Positions 16,904-26,158 of a DNA stretch of 64,000 bases are shown here, piece after piece. Position 1 is the first letter of the stretch. Each line of letters starts with the position of its first letter. The stretch is from Nitrospira sp. (GTDB lineage Bacteria > Nitrospirota > Nitrospiria > Nitrospirales > Nitrospiraceae), in NCBI GenBank assembly GCA_037045225.1, contig JBAOHZ010000009.1, positions 1,674,001-1,738,000 on the forward strand, written 5' to 3'. The position numbers and the translations under genes were made by a program. The notes below the pieces were generated by a model. That model saw nothing but the letters and a program-made list of their open reading frames with translations. It searched no databases and had not been told where the DNA came from.

Positions 16904-19544
16904 CGCCGACGGCACCCCATTGATGCGGCAATATCGCGACATCAAGCAGGCCTATCGCGATGCCATCCTTTTTTTCCGTGTCGGTGATTTCTATGAAATG
17001 TTCCAGGAAGATGCGGTGGAAGCGTCCAAACTTCTCTCCATCGCCCTGACATCCCGGGATAAATCCAGCGAGACCCCGATTCCACTCTGTGGGGTCCCCT
17101 ATCACGCTGCCACCAACTACATCGCGAAACTCCTCCGTGCCGGCCGCACCGTCGCACTCTGCGAACAAGTGGAAGACCCCAAACTCGCCAAGGGTCTCGT
17201 CCGCCGAGAAGTCGTTCGACTCTATACCCCCGGCACACTCATCGATAGTGAGTTCCTCCCCTCCACAGAATCCAACGTGCTGGCCGCGGTGGCCGTGCGC
17301 ATTCGCGCCTCAGGTGCCGGACGCAAAGAATCCTCCTACGGACTCGCCACGCTCGAAGTCTCGACTGGAGACTATTGGCTCAGTGAGTTTCACGGGAATC
17401 AAGCAGAAGCGGCCCTGCGGGACGAGCTGGCCCGCCTCGACCCGAAAGAACTGCTGTTTCCCGAAGATCTCTCCCCGGACGAACACCAGTGGACGGCCGA
17501 CCTGACAGGCTCCCGATGCTGCACACAACCTGCGACGTGGTTCGACCTGGAGCCGGGCCGTATCGCGCTACAAGAGCAGTTCCACGTTCATTCCCTGGAA
17601 GCCTTCGGCTGCCACAGACTCACACTGGGCATCCAAGCCGGAGCGGCCGTGTTGCGTTACGTCAGAGAGACCCAGCCGTCGTCCCCGCTCGACCATATCC
17701 GTCCGCCACGAGTCAGGCAGGATCATGACGCCATGCACTTGGACAGCGTCACCATCCGCAATCTGGAGCTCATCAGGCCTGCGGGTCGTACGGAGGAATC
17801 GTCGAACCAGTCGGTTTATACCCTATTAGGCGTGCTAGATCGTACCGTCACCGCGATGGGAAGCCGGTTACTCCGAGAATGGCTCCTGCGGCCATTGGTC
17901 AACAGCGCGGCGATCGAAGCCCGACTGACAGCAGTCGATGAACTGAAACAACTGATCGACGCGCGAGTTCGCCTCCGAACGGCGTTGCGAACCGTCCAGG
18001 ACATCTCCCGTCTCTGCAGCCGTATGTCCCTCGGAGTTGCCAATCCACGAGATGTTCTCGCGTTGAAAATTTCCATCTCCTCGCTCCCGGCCATTCAAGC
18101 CGAATTGTCAGGACTCCAGGCGCCACTCCTCGCCGAGCTCACATCCTCATGGGATAACGCCCAGGATCTCTTCGAATTAATCGAAGGAGCTATCGAGCAG
18201 GAGGCGCCCGTATCGATTCGCGACGGTGGCATCTTGAAGAGCGGATACCACCCAGAGGTGGATGAACTTCGCAAGGCGAGCCGGGAAGGCAAAGGCTGGA
18301 TTGCCGGACTGGAAGCCAAAGAGCGCGAACGCACCGGCGTCGAGTCGCTGAAAATCAGATATAACCAAGTCTTCGGATACTATATTGAACTCACGAAGGC
18401 AAATCTCGGGAAGGTACCGCCCGACTATATCCGCAAGCAAACCCTGGTCAATGCCGAACGCTTCATGACCGCCGAGTTAAAGGAACTCGAAGAGCGGGTC
18501 ACGGGAGCCGACGCAAAACTGACGGCCTTGGAGCAAGCACTGTTTGAACAACTCCGGACACGATTAGCCGAAGAAACGACCCGCCTTCAGGAAATCAGCC
18601 GACGACTGTCCATTCTGGATGTACTAGCCGCGCTGGCCGAAACTGCCGCACTAAATCGCTACGTGCGACCAACCATCGACGAGGGGGATGGACTTCAGAT
18701 TGTTCAAGGGCGGCACCCGGTCGTCGAACGCCTTGACCTCTCTGGCGGATTCATCCCGAACGATACCCATCTGGACCTGGCTACCAGCCGGTTGCATATT
18801 CTGACCGGCCCCAACATGGCCGGGAAGAGCACGTACCTCCGACAGGTCGCCCTGATCACATTGATGGCGCAGATGGGGAGTTTTGTCCCTGCCACGGAAG
18901 CCAGGATCGGACTGGCGGATCGCATTTTCACCAGAGTCGGCGCCTCCGATAATCTCGCAGGTGGCCAGAGCACCTTTATGGTTGAGATGACCGAGTCGGC
19001 ACATATTCTCAACTGCGCCACATCTCGCAGCTTAATCCTCCTCGATGAAATCGGTCGCGGCACGAGCACCTACGACGGCCTAAGCATTGCCTGGGCCATC
19101 GCAGAATATATCCAAGACCCTCAGCGTCTCGGCGCACGCACCCTTTTCGCGACCCACTACCATGAAATGACGCAATTGGAGAGTCTACGGGAAGGAATTA
19201 CAAACTACTGCGTTGCCGTGCAGGAACGTGATGGAAAGGTGCTGTTTCTGCGGAAGATTATCCGTGGAGGCGCCGATCGCAGTTATGGAATCCATGTTGC
19301 CCAACTGGCAGGTCTTCCCGACCTGGTGATACACCGGGCCAAGGCCGTGCTCGCTCAACTAGAGTCCTCGGCACCATCCGGGCGGCCAGTACTGGAGAGC
19401 CAACAGTCACTTCAATTTGACGCCACTCTCCCCGCGCCTCATCCTTTGCTAGAGGAGGTTCGCCAGATGGATCTCTTCTCCATGACTCCCCTTGATGCGC
19501 TCAATCGCCTGGCCGCGTTGCAACAACGGCTGCTACAGGAATAG
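16896..19544 (+). CDS. mutS: DNA mismatch repair protein MutS
   Basis: The 882-residue protein is a full-length MutS. The mismatch-contacting FYEMF lies in FFRVGDFYEMFQEDA near residue 32. The ATPase domain has Walker A TGPNMAGKSTYLRQV, Walker B LILLDEIGRGTSTYDGLSI and the FATHYHEM segment. Connector, lever and clamp domains lie between them. The C-terminus ends with a short MutS-dimer/tetramer helix (ALNRLAALQQRLL). The ATG at 16896 has GGGGGAG 7 nt upstream; an upstream in-frame start at 16851 lies inside the LapA-like gene. The downstream hairpin at 19596-19621 ends the transcript. Confidence 0.97.
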   Translation: MGDADGTPLMRQYRDIKQAYRDAILFFRVGDFYEMFQEDAVEASKLLSIALTSRDKSSETPIPLCGVPYHAATNYIAKLLRAGRTVALCEQVEDPKLAKGLVRREVVRLYTPGTLIDSEFLPSTESNVLAAVAVRIRASGAGRKESSYGLATLEVSTGDYWLSEFHGNQAEAALRDELARLDPKELLFPEDLSPDEHQWTADLTGSRCCTQPATWFDLEPGRIALQEQFHVHSLEAFGCHRLTLGIQAGAAVLRYVRETQPSSPLDHIRPPRVRQDHDAMHLDSVTIRNLELIRPAGRTEESSNQSVYTLLGVLDRTVTAMGSRLLREWLLRPLVNSAAIEARLTAVDELKQLIDARVRLRTALRTVQDISRLCSRMSLGVANPRDVLALKISISSLPAIQAELSGLQAPLLAELTSSWDNAQDLFELIEGAIEQEAPVSIRDGGILKSGYHPEVDELRKASREGKGWIAGLEAKERERTGVESLKIRYNQVFGYYIELTKANLGKVPPDYIRKQTLVNAERFMTAELKELEERVTGADAKLTALEQALFEQLRTRLAEETTRLQEISRRLSILDVLAALAETAALNRYVRPTIDEGDGLQIVQGRHPVVERLDLSGGFIPNDTHLDLATSRLHILTGPNMAGKSTYLRQVALITLMAQMGSFVPATEARIGLADRIFTRVGASDNLAGGQSTFMVEMTESAHILNCATSRSLILLDEIGRGTSTYDGLSIAWAIAEYIQDPQRLGARTLFATHYHEMTQLESLREGITNYCVAVQERDGKVLFLRKIIRGGADRSYGIHVAQLAGLPDLVIHRAKAVLAQLESSAPSGRPVLESQQSLQFDATLPAPHPLLEEVRQMDLFSMTPLDALNRLAALQQRLLQE

Positions 19545-19590
19545 TTCCCTTCAAGGCCTAGGTATCTTTCTTCCCTTGGTGCCATAAATG

Positions 19591-19626
19591 AAAAAGGCGG
19601 CATTCCGAAAGGAATGCCGCCTTCTT
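19591..19626. terminator. Bidirectional rho-independent terminator
   Basis: A perfect 11-bp stem (19596-19606 with 19611-19621) encloses a GAAA loop. TTCTT follows on the plus strand and a run of five T residues on the minus strand. It sits between the convergent genes mutS and the secreted protein at 19652-20326. Confidence 0.92.
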
Positions 19627-19651
19627 ACTTCAGGCCAATGGCCTTCTAGAA

Positions 19652-20326
19652 CTAGTGATGTCCACCACCCTGATTGTACTTGGCAGTCCAAGGAATCAGG
19701 TTGGCAATCGGCTTGCCATCCGGCAACAACACATCATACTGCAAAGGCAAATTCGCTCCATCCGGCGTCTTCGGCGACGTGTTCAGCAAGGTCTTGGCGG
19801 CGTGGCAAGGAGCATCCACTTCCGTCTTGCCGTCACACTCCTTCAAACGAAGGGAGGAGATGCTCTTTGGCTTGCCCATTTCGCCGGCATTGTCAGCCAA
19901 CTTCTTGACTGACGTAATGACGCGACGATTCTGCTCGACTTCCTGAGCCACAAATTCGACCAAGGTCGTAGGGGAACCAGGAGGAACTTCCTTTGCCGCA
20001 GCCGGTCCAGAATGCGGACGCGCCATGGACTTCAGCTGATCCCACACAGCCTTATCAGCAGGATAGAACTTGAGGTTCTTTCCCGGGTGAATTCTCTGCC
20101 AGAACAGACCACTCTCCGCATTGCCGCCGAACACGGCGATGTTGAGCCAAACCGCTTCATCGTATGGATCCAGAATGATGACACGCCCCTGCAACGTGGT
20201 GGGCTTGCTCAAATCTCCCCACTCGAATCGCTCCTGGAACGCCTCAATGGCCAGCGCAGTGGAGGTGAACCCTACCACCAAAGCCACGGCAGCCATGAAG
20301 GTCCACCCCTGCTTTTGAAGCTTCAT
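19652..20326 (-). CDS. Secreted protein of unknown function
   Basis: The 224-residue protein has a clear signal peptide (residues about 1-26, ending TALA). The mature part includes TTLQGRVIILDPYDEAVWLN and HPGKNLKFYPADKAVWDQLK. Two Cys residues at about positions 160-170 may form a disulfide. The C-terminus ends in GGGHH, a possible metal-binding tail. The ATG at 20326 has TAAGGAGG about 8 nt upstream. No family is recognised. It shares a Thr-Leu-x-Gly-Arg-Val segment with the secreted protein just upstream (20387-20899), and the two genes are 60 bp apart, so they may be related and co-expressed. Confidence 0.8.
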   Translation of the reverse strand: MKLQKQGWTFMAAVALVVGFTSTALAIEAFQERFEWGDLSKPTTLQGRVIILDPYDEAVWLNIAVFGGNAESGLFWQRIHPGKNLKFYPADKAVWDQLKSMARPHSGPAAAKEVPPGSPTTLVEFVAQEVEQNRRVITSVKKLADNAGEMGKPKSISSLRLKECDGKTEVDAPCHAAKTLLNTSPKTPDGANLPLQYDVLLPDGKPIANLIPWTAKYNQGGGHH

Positions 20327-20386
20327 AATCACATCCTCCTTAAAGAAGACAAAAAAGTCTTAAGAATGTCGCCTCGCGTATAAATC

Positions 20387-20899
20387 CTACTTCAAGAGCT
20401 TAAAGCCGGTAATGGTCCGACCATCAAGGGTCACTTCCATCGCCACGAGTTCCTGCGATGCCTTGATGATTTGATCCATCAGACTCTTATCCTTCACAGA
20501 CAAACGAACAGTGGTTTGCGCATGGTGCCAGCCGGCGTACGGATTATTCTTATCGGTTCCGCCAGTAAAGCCCCAGCCGCAACACGTAAACAAAGGATCC
20601 GGCGGCTTCACATCCATGGACGTTGACGACCGACCACCACCCTCACCAGAAGCCGGATCACCGGTGTTCCAGTACTGGATGCCGAAGAGCAATTCGCTAT
20701 CAGGATTGTCTGCCCATTGCGACCACACGCGTCCCTTCAAGGTATTGGTGGTCTCGCCCTTAAAAAACTTTCCGCTGCCCGTGGTGGTTTCGCTCGGTCC
20801 ACCCCCGGCTGGAGCATCCGCCGCGAACGTAACACCGGCGGTCAGCAAGCCGACAACGGAGGACACTGCAAGTGCGGCTAGAATTCCGACCCTATTCAT
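20387..20899 (-). CDS. Secreted protein of unknown function
   Basis: The 170-residue protein has a signal peptide (residues 1-26, ending TFAA). After a Gly/Ser/Thr-rich linker follow NTLKGRVWSQWADNPDSELL and a CCGWGF segment. The C-terminal helix has MEVTLDGRTITGFKLLK. The ATG at 20899 has AAGGAGG 8 nt upstream; the longer ORF start at 21022 is not supported. No domain is recognised. The Leu-x-Gly-Arg-Val motif is shared with the downstream gene. A consensus promoter lies about 200 bp upstream, leaving a long leader. Confidence 0.8.
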   Translation of the reverse strand: MNRVGILAALAVSSVVGLLTAGVTFAADAPAGGGPSETTTGSGKFFKGETTNTLKGRVWSQWADNPDSELLFGIQYWNTGDPASGEGGGRSSTSMDVKPPDPLFTCCGWGFTGGTDKNNPYAGWHHAQTTVRLSVKDKSLMDQIIKASQELVAMEVTLDGRTITGFKLLK

Positions 20900-21274
20900 A
20901 ACCCTACCCTCCTTGGAAAAATGATGACCAGAGAACCGTTGAATCACAGTATCCCAAAAAAAGAGTGCAGAAAAAAACAAAAATCCAGAGAACGCGCTAG
21001 GAGGAGGAAGTGCGATGCACACCCCCTTTCTCTCTGCTTACCTTCCCCTGTAATGCAGCCGAAATAAATTCAGACTTATAGGATGAAAACGCGGCCATGG
21101 TACTTAAATCCACCAAACGTGTCAAGAGAATGTTTTGCCCCAATTCAGCCTCTCCCACGCGGAGACAGGCCGAGCGTATCATATCGTGCCCTACTTCATA
21201 AAATTAAAATCACCGTCCGAATTCACTGAGTCCACCTCACGGCACCACAGCAGAGCACCCGTAGGTCTGACTGA
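20900..21274. other. 375-bp non-coding region upstream of the two secreted-protein genes
   Basis: It holds the promoter at 21097-21125 and a long, T-rich untranslated leader on the minus strand, including runs of 7 T at 20974-20980 and 20955-20961. A 33-codon frame (20997-21098) starts at the -10 element and is probably not real. The rest (21126-21274) contains no recognised gene or terminator of the M16 peptidase gene. Confidence 0.5.
21097..21125 (-). promoter_or_regulatory. Sigma-70 promoter for the secreted-protein genes
   Basis: A perfect TTGACA (21120-21125), 17-bp spacer and TACCAT (21097-21102) on the minus strand. The start site would lie near 21090, about 190 nt before the ATG at 20899. 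Confidence 0.65.
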
Positions 21275-22534
21275 TTATGACGCAAAGGACTGCAGGCTCT
21301 TGGTCGCAATCGGCCCGAGCGCCGTAATCGAGAGACAGCGCTGATCCAACAATGTTTGCGCCACACGATAGACCTGATCGGTCGTCACACGATCGATTTC
21401 CGCGATCATCTGCTCGAGGGAGACATGACTACCTTGCGTCAGCTCATCCTTGGCCAACTTGCTCATACGGCTGTGTGAACTCTCCAGACTGAGCATCAGA
21501 CTACCCTTCATCTGGTTTTTCACCCGCGCCAGATCTTTTGCATCGATTCCATGCACACGAAGCTTCTTGAGTTCCCGGCAGACGACCTCCACGACTCGCT
21601 CGACCTCTTTCGGGCGCGTCCCCGCATAAACAGTGGTCATACCGCCGTCAGAATACGTGGACAAGAAGGAGTAGATCGAGTAGACGAGTCCGCGTTTTTC
21701 ACGCACTTCCTGAAATAAGCGCGAACTGACGCTACCACCCAGCACTCCGTTCAATGCATGGGCCGCATACCGATCTTTGTGTCCGGCACTTAAACCCTGT
21801 AGGCCCAGACACAAATGCACCTGTTCAAGAGCTTTGCGCTTAACCAACACGCCACCTCGCACCTCAGGCGGACGACGGCTCGGTTGAGCAGCCACCCCCT
21901 TGTGCGAGCTGGAAAAATACCGCGCCAATAACTGCTCCAACCGCCTCCAGGTAAAATTACCCGCCACGGCGACGACGGTACGCTCAGGATCGTAGTGCGA
22001 ACCAACATAGGACAGCAGATCGTTTCGCCCCAGGGCCTGGATTCTCGGAGCCTGCCCCAGGATCGGCCGGCCCAACGGATGGGTACCAAGCGTGTGCTTC
22101 ATGTGGAGCTCCTGGACGAGATCCTCCGGATCATCCCGCACCATCCGAATCTCTTCGAGCACCACCTGCTTTTCTTTTTCGACTTCCCTGGAGTCGAACC
22201 GGGAACGATAGAACAGATCCGAAAGCAGCTCCAACGCCGCCTCCAATTGCTGATCGAGCACCTTCACATAAAACGTCGTCGTTTCTCGGGTGGTGAACGC
22301 ATTCATCTCACCTCCCAGCGCATCGATCTCACGGGAAATCTGCGTCGCCGTGCGGTTACGCGTTCCCTTGAAAAACATATGCTCCAGGAAGTGAGACAAG
22401 CCCTCTTCCCCCGGCTGCTCATCGCGCGATCCGACGTTCACCCATATACCGATCGTGACGGACTTCAACGTCGGAAGGAGTTCGGCCACAATGCGCAACC
22501 GGTTGTCGAGCACGATCTTACGATACACGATCAA
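21275..22534 (-). CDS. M16-family zinc metallopeptidase (YmxG/PqqL-like)
   Basis: The 419-residue protein has the inverted zinc motif HxxEH in GLSHFLEHMFFKGTRNRT and the downstream Glu in the REIDALGGEMNAFTTRETTT region. The second, inactive-like domain has RLFQEVREKRGLVYSIYSF, the substrate-binding R-Y motif of M16B peptidases. Such peptidases are single-chain homologues of mitochondrial processing peptidase; the bacterial substrate is not known. The first codon is TTG directly after the pnp stop (TAATTG), or GTG 6 bp later. It is the last gene of the translation operon, as pnp-M16 pairs are in many bacteria. Confidence 0.92.
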   Translation of the reverse strand: MIVYRKIVLDNRLRIVAELLPTLKSVTIGIWVNVGSRDEQPGEEGLSHFLEHMFFKGTRNRTATQISREIDALGGEMNAFTTRETTTFYVKVLDQQLEAALELLSDLFYRSRFDSREVEKEKQVVLEEIRMVRDDPEDLVQELHMKHTLGTHPLGRPILGQAPRIQALGRNDLLSYVGSHYDPERTVVAVAGNFTWRRLEQLLARYFSSSHKGVAAQPSRRPPEVRGGVLVKRKALEQVHLCLGLQGLSAGHKDRYAAHALNGVLGGSVSSRLFQEVREKRGLVYSIYSFLSTYSDGGMTTVYAGTRPKEVERVVEVVCRELKKLRVHGIDAKDLARVKNQMKGSLMLSLESSHSRMSKLAKDELTQGSHVSLEQMIAEIDRVTTDQVYRVAQTLLDQRCLSITALGPIATKSLQSFAS

Positions 22535-24652
22535 TTATCCCGCAGGCGTTGGTTCGGTCGTGGGGGAACCAGCCGGCGCCGGCATGGCTTCCTTCCGGCT
22601 CAAACGAATCTTTCCCTGTTTATCGATTTCCAACACCTTGACCATCACCTGGTCACCCTCCGACACCTCGTCCGTGACCGCCTTGACACGATGATGAGCG
22701 AGCTGGGAAATGTGCACGAGACCGTCCGTCCCGGGCAACACTTCGACAAATGCGCCGAAATCCATAATCTTCCGAACGGTTCCACGATAGATCTTGCCGA
22801 CTTCGACTTCCTCAGTCAGCCGCTTGATCATTTCGATGGCCTTCTGGGCCGATGCTTCGTCCGAAGAAGCAATCGTCACATCACCGGTGTCTTCGACGCT
22901 GATCTTCACGCCGGTCTCGGCGATGATGCTGCGAATCATCTTCCCACCCGGGCCGATGACGTCCCGAATCTTGTCTTGTTTAATTTTCATCGGGAATATG
23001 CGCGGTGCGAAGGCTGACAGCTTGGTTCGCGGCTCAGTCAACGCCTGAGCCATACACCCGAGAATGTGCAACCGACCCGCTTTGGCCTGGGAAAGCGCCT
23101 CACGCATCAGCGTCGCGGTGATGCCACCGATCTTGATATCCATCTGCAACGCCGTGACGCCGTTTTTCGTTCCCGTCACTTTGAAGTCCATATCGCCCAG
23201 GTGGTCTTCCAATCCGAGAATGTCCGACAGGACCAGGACCTGATCGCCTTCCTTGATCAATCCCATCGCGATCCCCGCCACCGGCTCCTTGATCGGCACG
23301 CCCGCATCCAACAGTGCCAATGTACCGCCGCACACCGTGGCCATTGAAGAGGATCCGTTCGACTCCAGGATTTCTGACACGATCCGCACCGTATAGGGGA
23401 ACTTATCTTTTCCTGGGATAATCGATTTGAGGGCTCGCTCAGCCAGTGCGCCATGTCCGACCTCACGACGGCCCGGCGATCGCAGCGGCCGCGCTTCGCC
23501 GACGCTGAACGGCGGGAAATTGTAGTGCAGCATGAAGGTGCGCATGTATTCACCCTCCAGAGCATCAATGCGCTGCTCATCGTCGGCCGTGCCCAGCGTC
23601 ACCACCGCCAAACTCTGCGTTTCTCCGCGCGTGAACACCGCGGAGCCGTGCGCACGGGGCAAGACGCCCACTTCGCATGTGATCGGGCGGATGTCCGCCG
23701 GACCACGCCCGTCGGCACGCACCCGCTTCTCAAGGATCATGTTGCGGACTTCGGTGTACTCCAACCCGTGGAAAATAATCTTGACGTGCCGATCCCGATT
23801 GGGCTCATCCGACTTGAGCTTCGCAACCGCCTCGGCCAACACCTGATCCAGACGTTCTTGCCGCGCACTCTTATTGGGAATGAGAATGGCTTCGCGAATC
23901 GGACCGGCCACAAGCGCCCGCACCTGCTCGGTCAACGCGGCATCGATCGGCTCCTGCACTACGACCCGCTTCGCCTTGCCGACCAACTTGCGCAACTCTT
24001 CAATCTTCGCCACGATTTTCTTGATCTCGCTGTGCGCCAGCTCGATCGCTTCCAACATGGTCGCTTCCGGCAATTCATTCGCCCCGGCTTCGACCATCAT
24101 GACCGCATCGGCGGTTCCCGCGACCACGAGATGGAGGTCGCTCGTTTCCAGGGCTTCCAGATCGGGATTTACCACGAACTGACCATTCACGCGACCGATC
24201 TTCACCCCGGCAATCGGTCCGTTGAACGGGATCGACGAGACCGCCAACGCCGCGGAGGCCGCCGTAATACCGATCACATCCGACACGCCCGTCTTATCAG
24301 CAGACAACACGGAGGCAATGACTTGGGTTTCGAAGTAATACCCTTCAGGAAACAGCGGACGAAGCGGTCGATCGATCAACCGACTGGTCAGCACTTCACG
24401 CTCAGAAGGCCGGCCTTCCCGTTTGAAATAGCCACCCGGAATCTTCCCCGCTGCGTAGGTCTTTTCCTGGTAATCTACGGTCAGCGGGAGGAAATCCACT
24501 CCCGGCTTGGCGTTTTGCGAGGCCACAGCCGTCGCAAGCACCACGGTGTCGCCATAGGTGGCCCAAATAGCGCCGTCCGCCTGTTTCGCGATGCGACCGG
24601 TCTCCAGCGTCAAGCGGCGACCCGCCAGCTCAATGTCTACAACATGTTTCAT
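22535..24652 (-). CDS. pnp: Polyribonucleotide nucleotidyltransferase (PNPase)
   Basis: The 705-residue protein has two RNase PH domains, a helical linker, a KH domain (IPMKIKQDKIRDVIGPGGKM) and an S1 domain (GKIYRGTVRKIMDFGAFVEV, LPGTDGLVHISQLAHHRV). Typical RNase PH segments are FLPLTVDYQEKTYAAGKIPG and RSPGRREVGHGALAERAL. PNPase degrades RNA phosphorolytically and joins RNA-decay complexes. The ATG at 24652 has GGAGGAG about 7 nt upstream. A strong hairpin lies in the 195-bp leader after rpsO. Confidence 0.97.
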   Translation of the reverse strand: MKHVVDIELAGRRLTLETGRIAKQADGAIWATYGDTVVLATAVASQNAKPGVDFLPLTVDYQEKTYAAGKIPGGYFKREGRPSEREVLTSRLIDRPLRPLFPEGYYFETQVIASVLSADKTGVSDVIGITAASAALAVSSIPFNGPIAGVKIGRVNGQFVVNPDLEALETSDLHLVVAGTADAVMMVEAGANELPEATMLEAIELAHSEIKKIVAKIEELRKLVGKAKRVVVQEPIDAALTEQVRALVAGPIREAILIPNKSARQERLDQVLAEAVAKLKSDEPNRDRHVKIIFHGLEYTEVRNMILEKRVRADGRGPADIRPITCEVGVLPRAHGSAVFTRGETQSLAVVTLGTADDEQRIDALEGEYMRTFMLHYNFPPFSVGEARPLRSPGRREVGHGALAERALKSIIPGKDKFPYTVRIVSEILESNGSSSMATVCGGTLALLDAGVPIKEPVAGIAMGLIKEGDQVLVLSDILGLEDHLGDMDFKVTGTKNGVTALQMDIKIGGITATLMREALSQAKAGRLHILGCMAQALTEPRTKLSAFAPRIFPMKIKQDKIRDVIGPGGKMIRSIIAETGVKISVEDTGDVTIASSDEASAQKAIEMIKRLTEEVEVGKIYRGTVRKIMDFGAFVEVLPGTDGLVHISQLAHHRVKAVTDEVSEGDQVMVKVLEIDKQGKIRLSRKEAMPAPAGSPTTEPTPAG

Positions 24653-24806
24653 CTATGGTCTCCTCCGTTTAACTCCCACAGATGCCCACAGAAATACGTT
24701 CAACCGGCGCAGTGCGCATTCAACGGCATCACTCGGCCCCCCGTTGCATGTCGATCCCTGGTGTTGAACGTGTTTCAGTGTTCACCTGCGGGGACAACAA
24801 ATGGTT

Positions 24807-24833
24807 CGGCCGCCACCCACGCGGTGGCGGCCG
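24807..24833 (-). ncRNA. Stable hairpin between rpsO and pnp
   Basis: A perfect 11-bp GC-rich stem (24807-24817 with 24823-24833) with a 5-nt loop lies 14 bp after the rpsO stop. No T-run follows on the minus strand. The position equals that of the rpsO-pnp processing/attenuation structure of E. coli; a similar role is inferred. Confidence 0.6.
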
Positions 24834-24847
24834 ACTCGCTCACACGA

Positions 24848-25117
24848 CTACTTACGAATGCCCAGGCGCTCCAGAATGGCGCGATACCGAGCCTCTTCAA
24901 CTTTCCGGAGATAATCCAACAACCGACGACGGCGGCCGACCAACGTCAACAACCCGCGCCGTGAATGGTGGTCCTTCTTGTGCAATTTGAAATGTTCCGT
25001 CAGATACGTAATCCGGTTCGTCAGAATAGCAATCTGCACTTCCGGAGAGCCGGTGTCCTTGCCATGCTGCTGGAAACTCTTGACCAATTCCGTCTTCACT
25101 TCTTTTACCAGTGCCAT
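24848..25117 (-). CDS. rpsO: 30S ribosomal protein S15
   Basis: The 89-residue protein has normal S15 length and the family segments GSPEVQIAILTNRITYLTEH and KKDHHSRRGLLTLVGRRRRL, with LDYLRKVEEARYRAILERL at the end. It binds 16S rRNA in the central domain. It lies 6 bp after truB and before the pnp hairpin, the usual order truB-rpsO-pnp. Confidence 0.98.
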   Translation of the reverse strand: MALVKEVKTELVKSFQQHGKDTGSPEVQIAILTNRITYLTEHFKLHKKDHHSRRGLLTLVGRRRRLLDYLRKVEEARYRAILERLGIRK

Positions 25118-25123
25118 ACGTCT

Positions 25124-26155
25124 CTACTCCTCTATTGAGTTCGCGATGCTCCCACCTTGTAATGCTTCTGTAACCAAGACCTTCGAGACAGCGATCGGCT
25201 GCCCACTGACTCCGGGCGCCTGCGTATCCATGCCGATCGGCATTGTGCCGATGGCCAGTAAACGGCCCGCGTCGTCCTTGATGCGGATGGGTCTGGCCTC
25301 CCCCTCAACAAGCCTCGAGGGCAGACCATGCCACGCCAGCACTTCGGAACAAGGCACCGGCATGCCATGCAGAACCCGGCCGGCCGTTCCCGCCCCCACC
25401 GTACACACCGGCAGTCCGACCAGCGCCTCGTCCAGCGTCAACATCGACGCCGCGAGCGCCCCTTGCTCCAACCGTGATTCGACTTCGTCCACCGTCAACG
25501 CCTGATCCACCGTGAGCGGCCCCACACGCTCGCGAACCAATGTCGCCATGTGACCGCCGACTCCCAACTTCTCGCCGATATCGGCACATAGCGTCCGGAT
25601 ATACGTGCCCTTGGAGCAGGCCACCCGGAGCGTCACATTGGGGATCTGAATATCCACAATATCCAGGCGAAAGACGGTCACCTCGCGAGCCTGCCGAGAC
25701 ACCTCTCGCCCCGCCCGCGCCGATTTGTATAACGGAACGCCTCCGACCTTGACTGCGGAGTACATGGGAGGCAGCTGCTGAATGCGCCCCTCGAACCCAG
25801 CCACCACTTCACGAATACGGGCATCGGTCAACGACTCAACCGGTGAGCGAGTGAGCACCGTTCCCGTGGCATCCTGCGTATCAGTCGTTTCACCAAGCCG
25901 TAACCCGGCGAGATAGGTTTTGTCCCACGCCAGCAAATATTCAGCGATGCGTGTGCCACGGCCCACGAGCAACGGCAACACGCCCGTCGCGTCCGGATCC
26001 AATGTTCCGGCATGGCCCAATTTCATCCCGCGCAACTTGCCACGAATACGAGCCACCACATCATGCGACGTCCACCCGGCCTCCTTGCGGACATTCAAGA
26101 CTCCGTCCTGCAGCACAGTGGTCGTACGCGGCTCCGTCGAGACAATCATGGTCAT
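25124..26155 (-). CDS. truB: tRNA pseudouridine(55) synthase
   Basis: The 343-residue protein contains the TruB catalytic block GHAGTLDPDATGVLPLLVGR with the active Asp. It also has DKTYLAGLRLGETTDTQDAT, QQLPPMYSAVKVGGVPLY and RVACSKGTYIRTLCADIGEK. A PUA-like C-terminal domain follows from about residue 255. It makes pseudouridine 55 in the T loop of tRNAs. There are two possible ATG starts (26155 and 26149). The gene follows rbfA by 3 bp. Confidence 0.96.
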   Translation of the reverse strand: MTMIVSTEPRTTTVLQDGVLNVRKEAGWTSHDVVARIRGKLRGMKLGHAGTLDPDATGVLPLLVGRGTRIAEYLLAWDKTYLAGLRLGETTDTQDATGTVLTRSPVESLTDARIREVVAGFEGRIQQLPPMYSAVKVGGVPLYKSARAGREVSRQAREVTVFRLDIVDIQIPNVTLRVACSKGTYIRTLCADIGEKLGVGGHMATLVRERVGPLTVDQALTVDEVESRLEQGALAASMLTLDEALVGLPVCTVGAGTAGRVLHGMPVPCSEVLAWHGLPSRLVEGEARPIRIKDDAGRLLAIGTMPIGMDTQAPGVSGQPIAVSKVLVTEALQGGSIANSIEE

Positions 26156-26158
26156 GTG

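Noticed and set aside
20997..21098. 33-codon minus-strand frame in the leader of the secreted-protein genes
   Set aside because: Its ATG overlaps the -10 element, so it would not be in the transcript; no ribosome-binding site is seen.
23453..24964. Long plus-strand open frame opposite pnp and rpsO
   Set aside because: It is antisense to two strongly conserved genes, rich in His/Arg/Gln as expected for a shadow frame in high-GC DNA.
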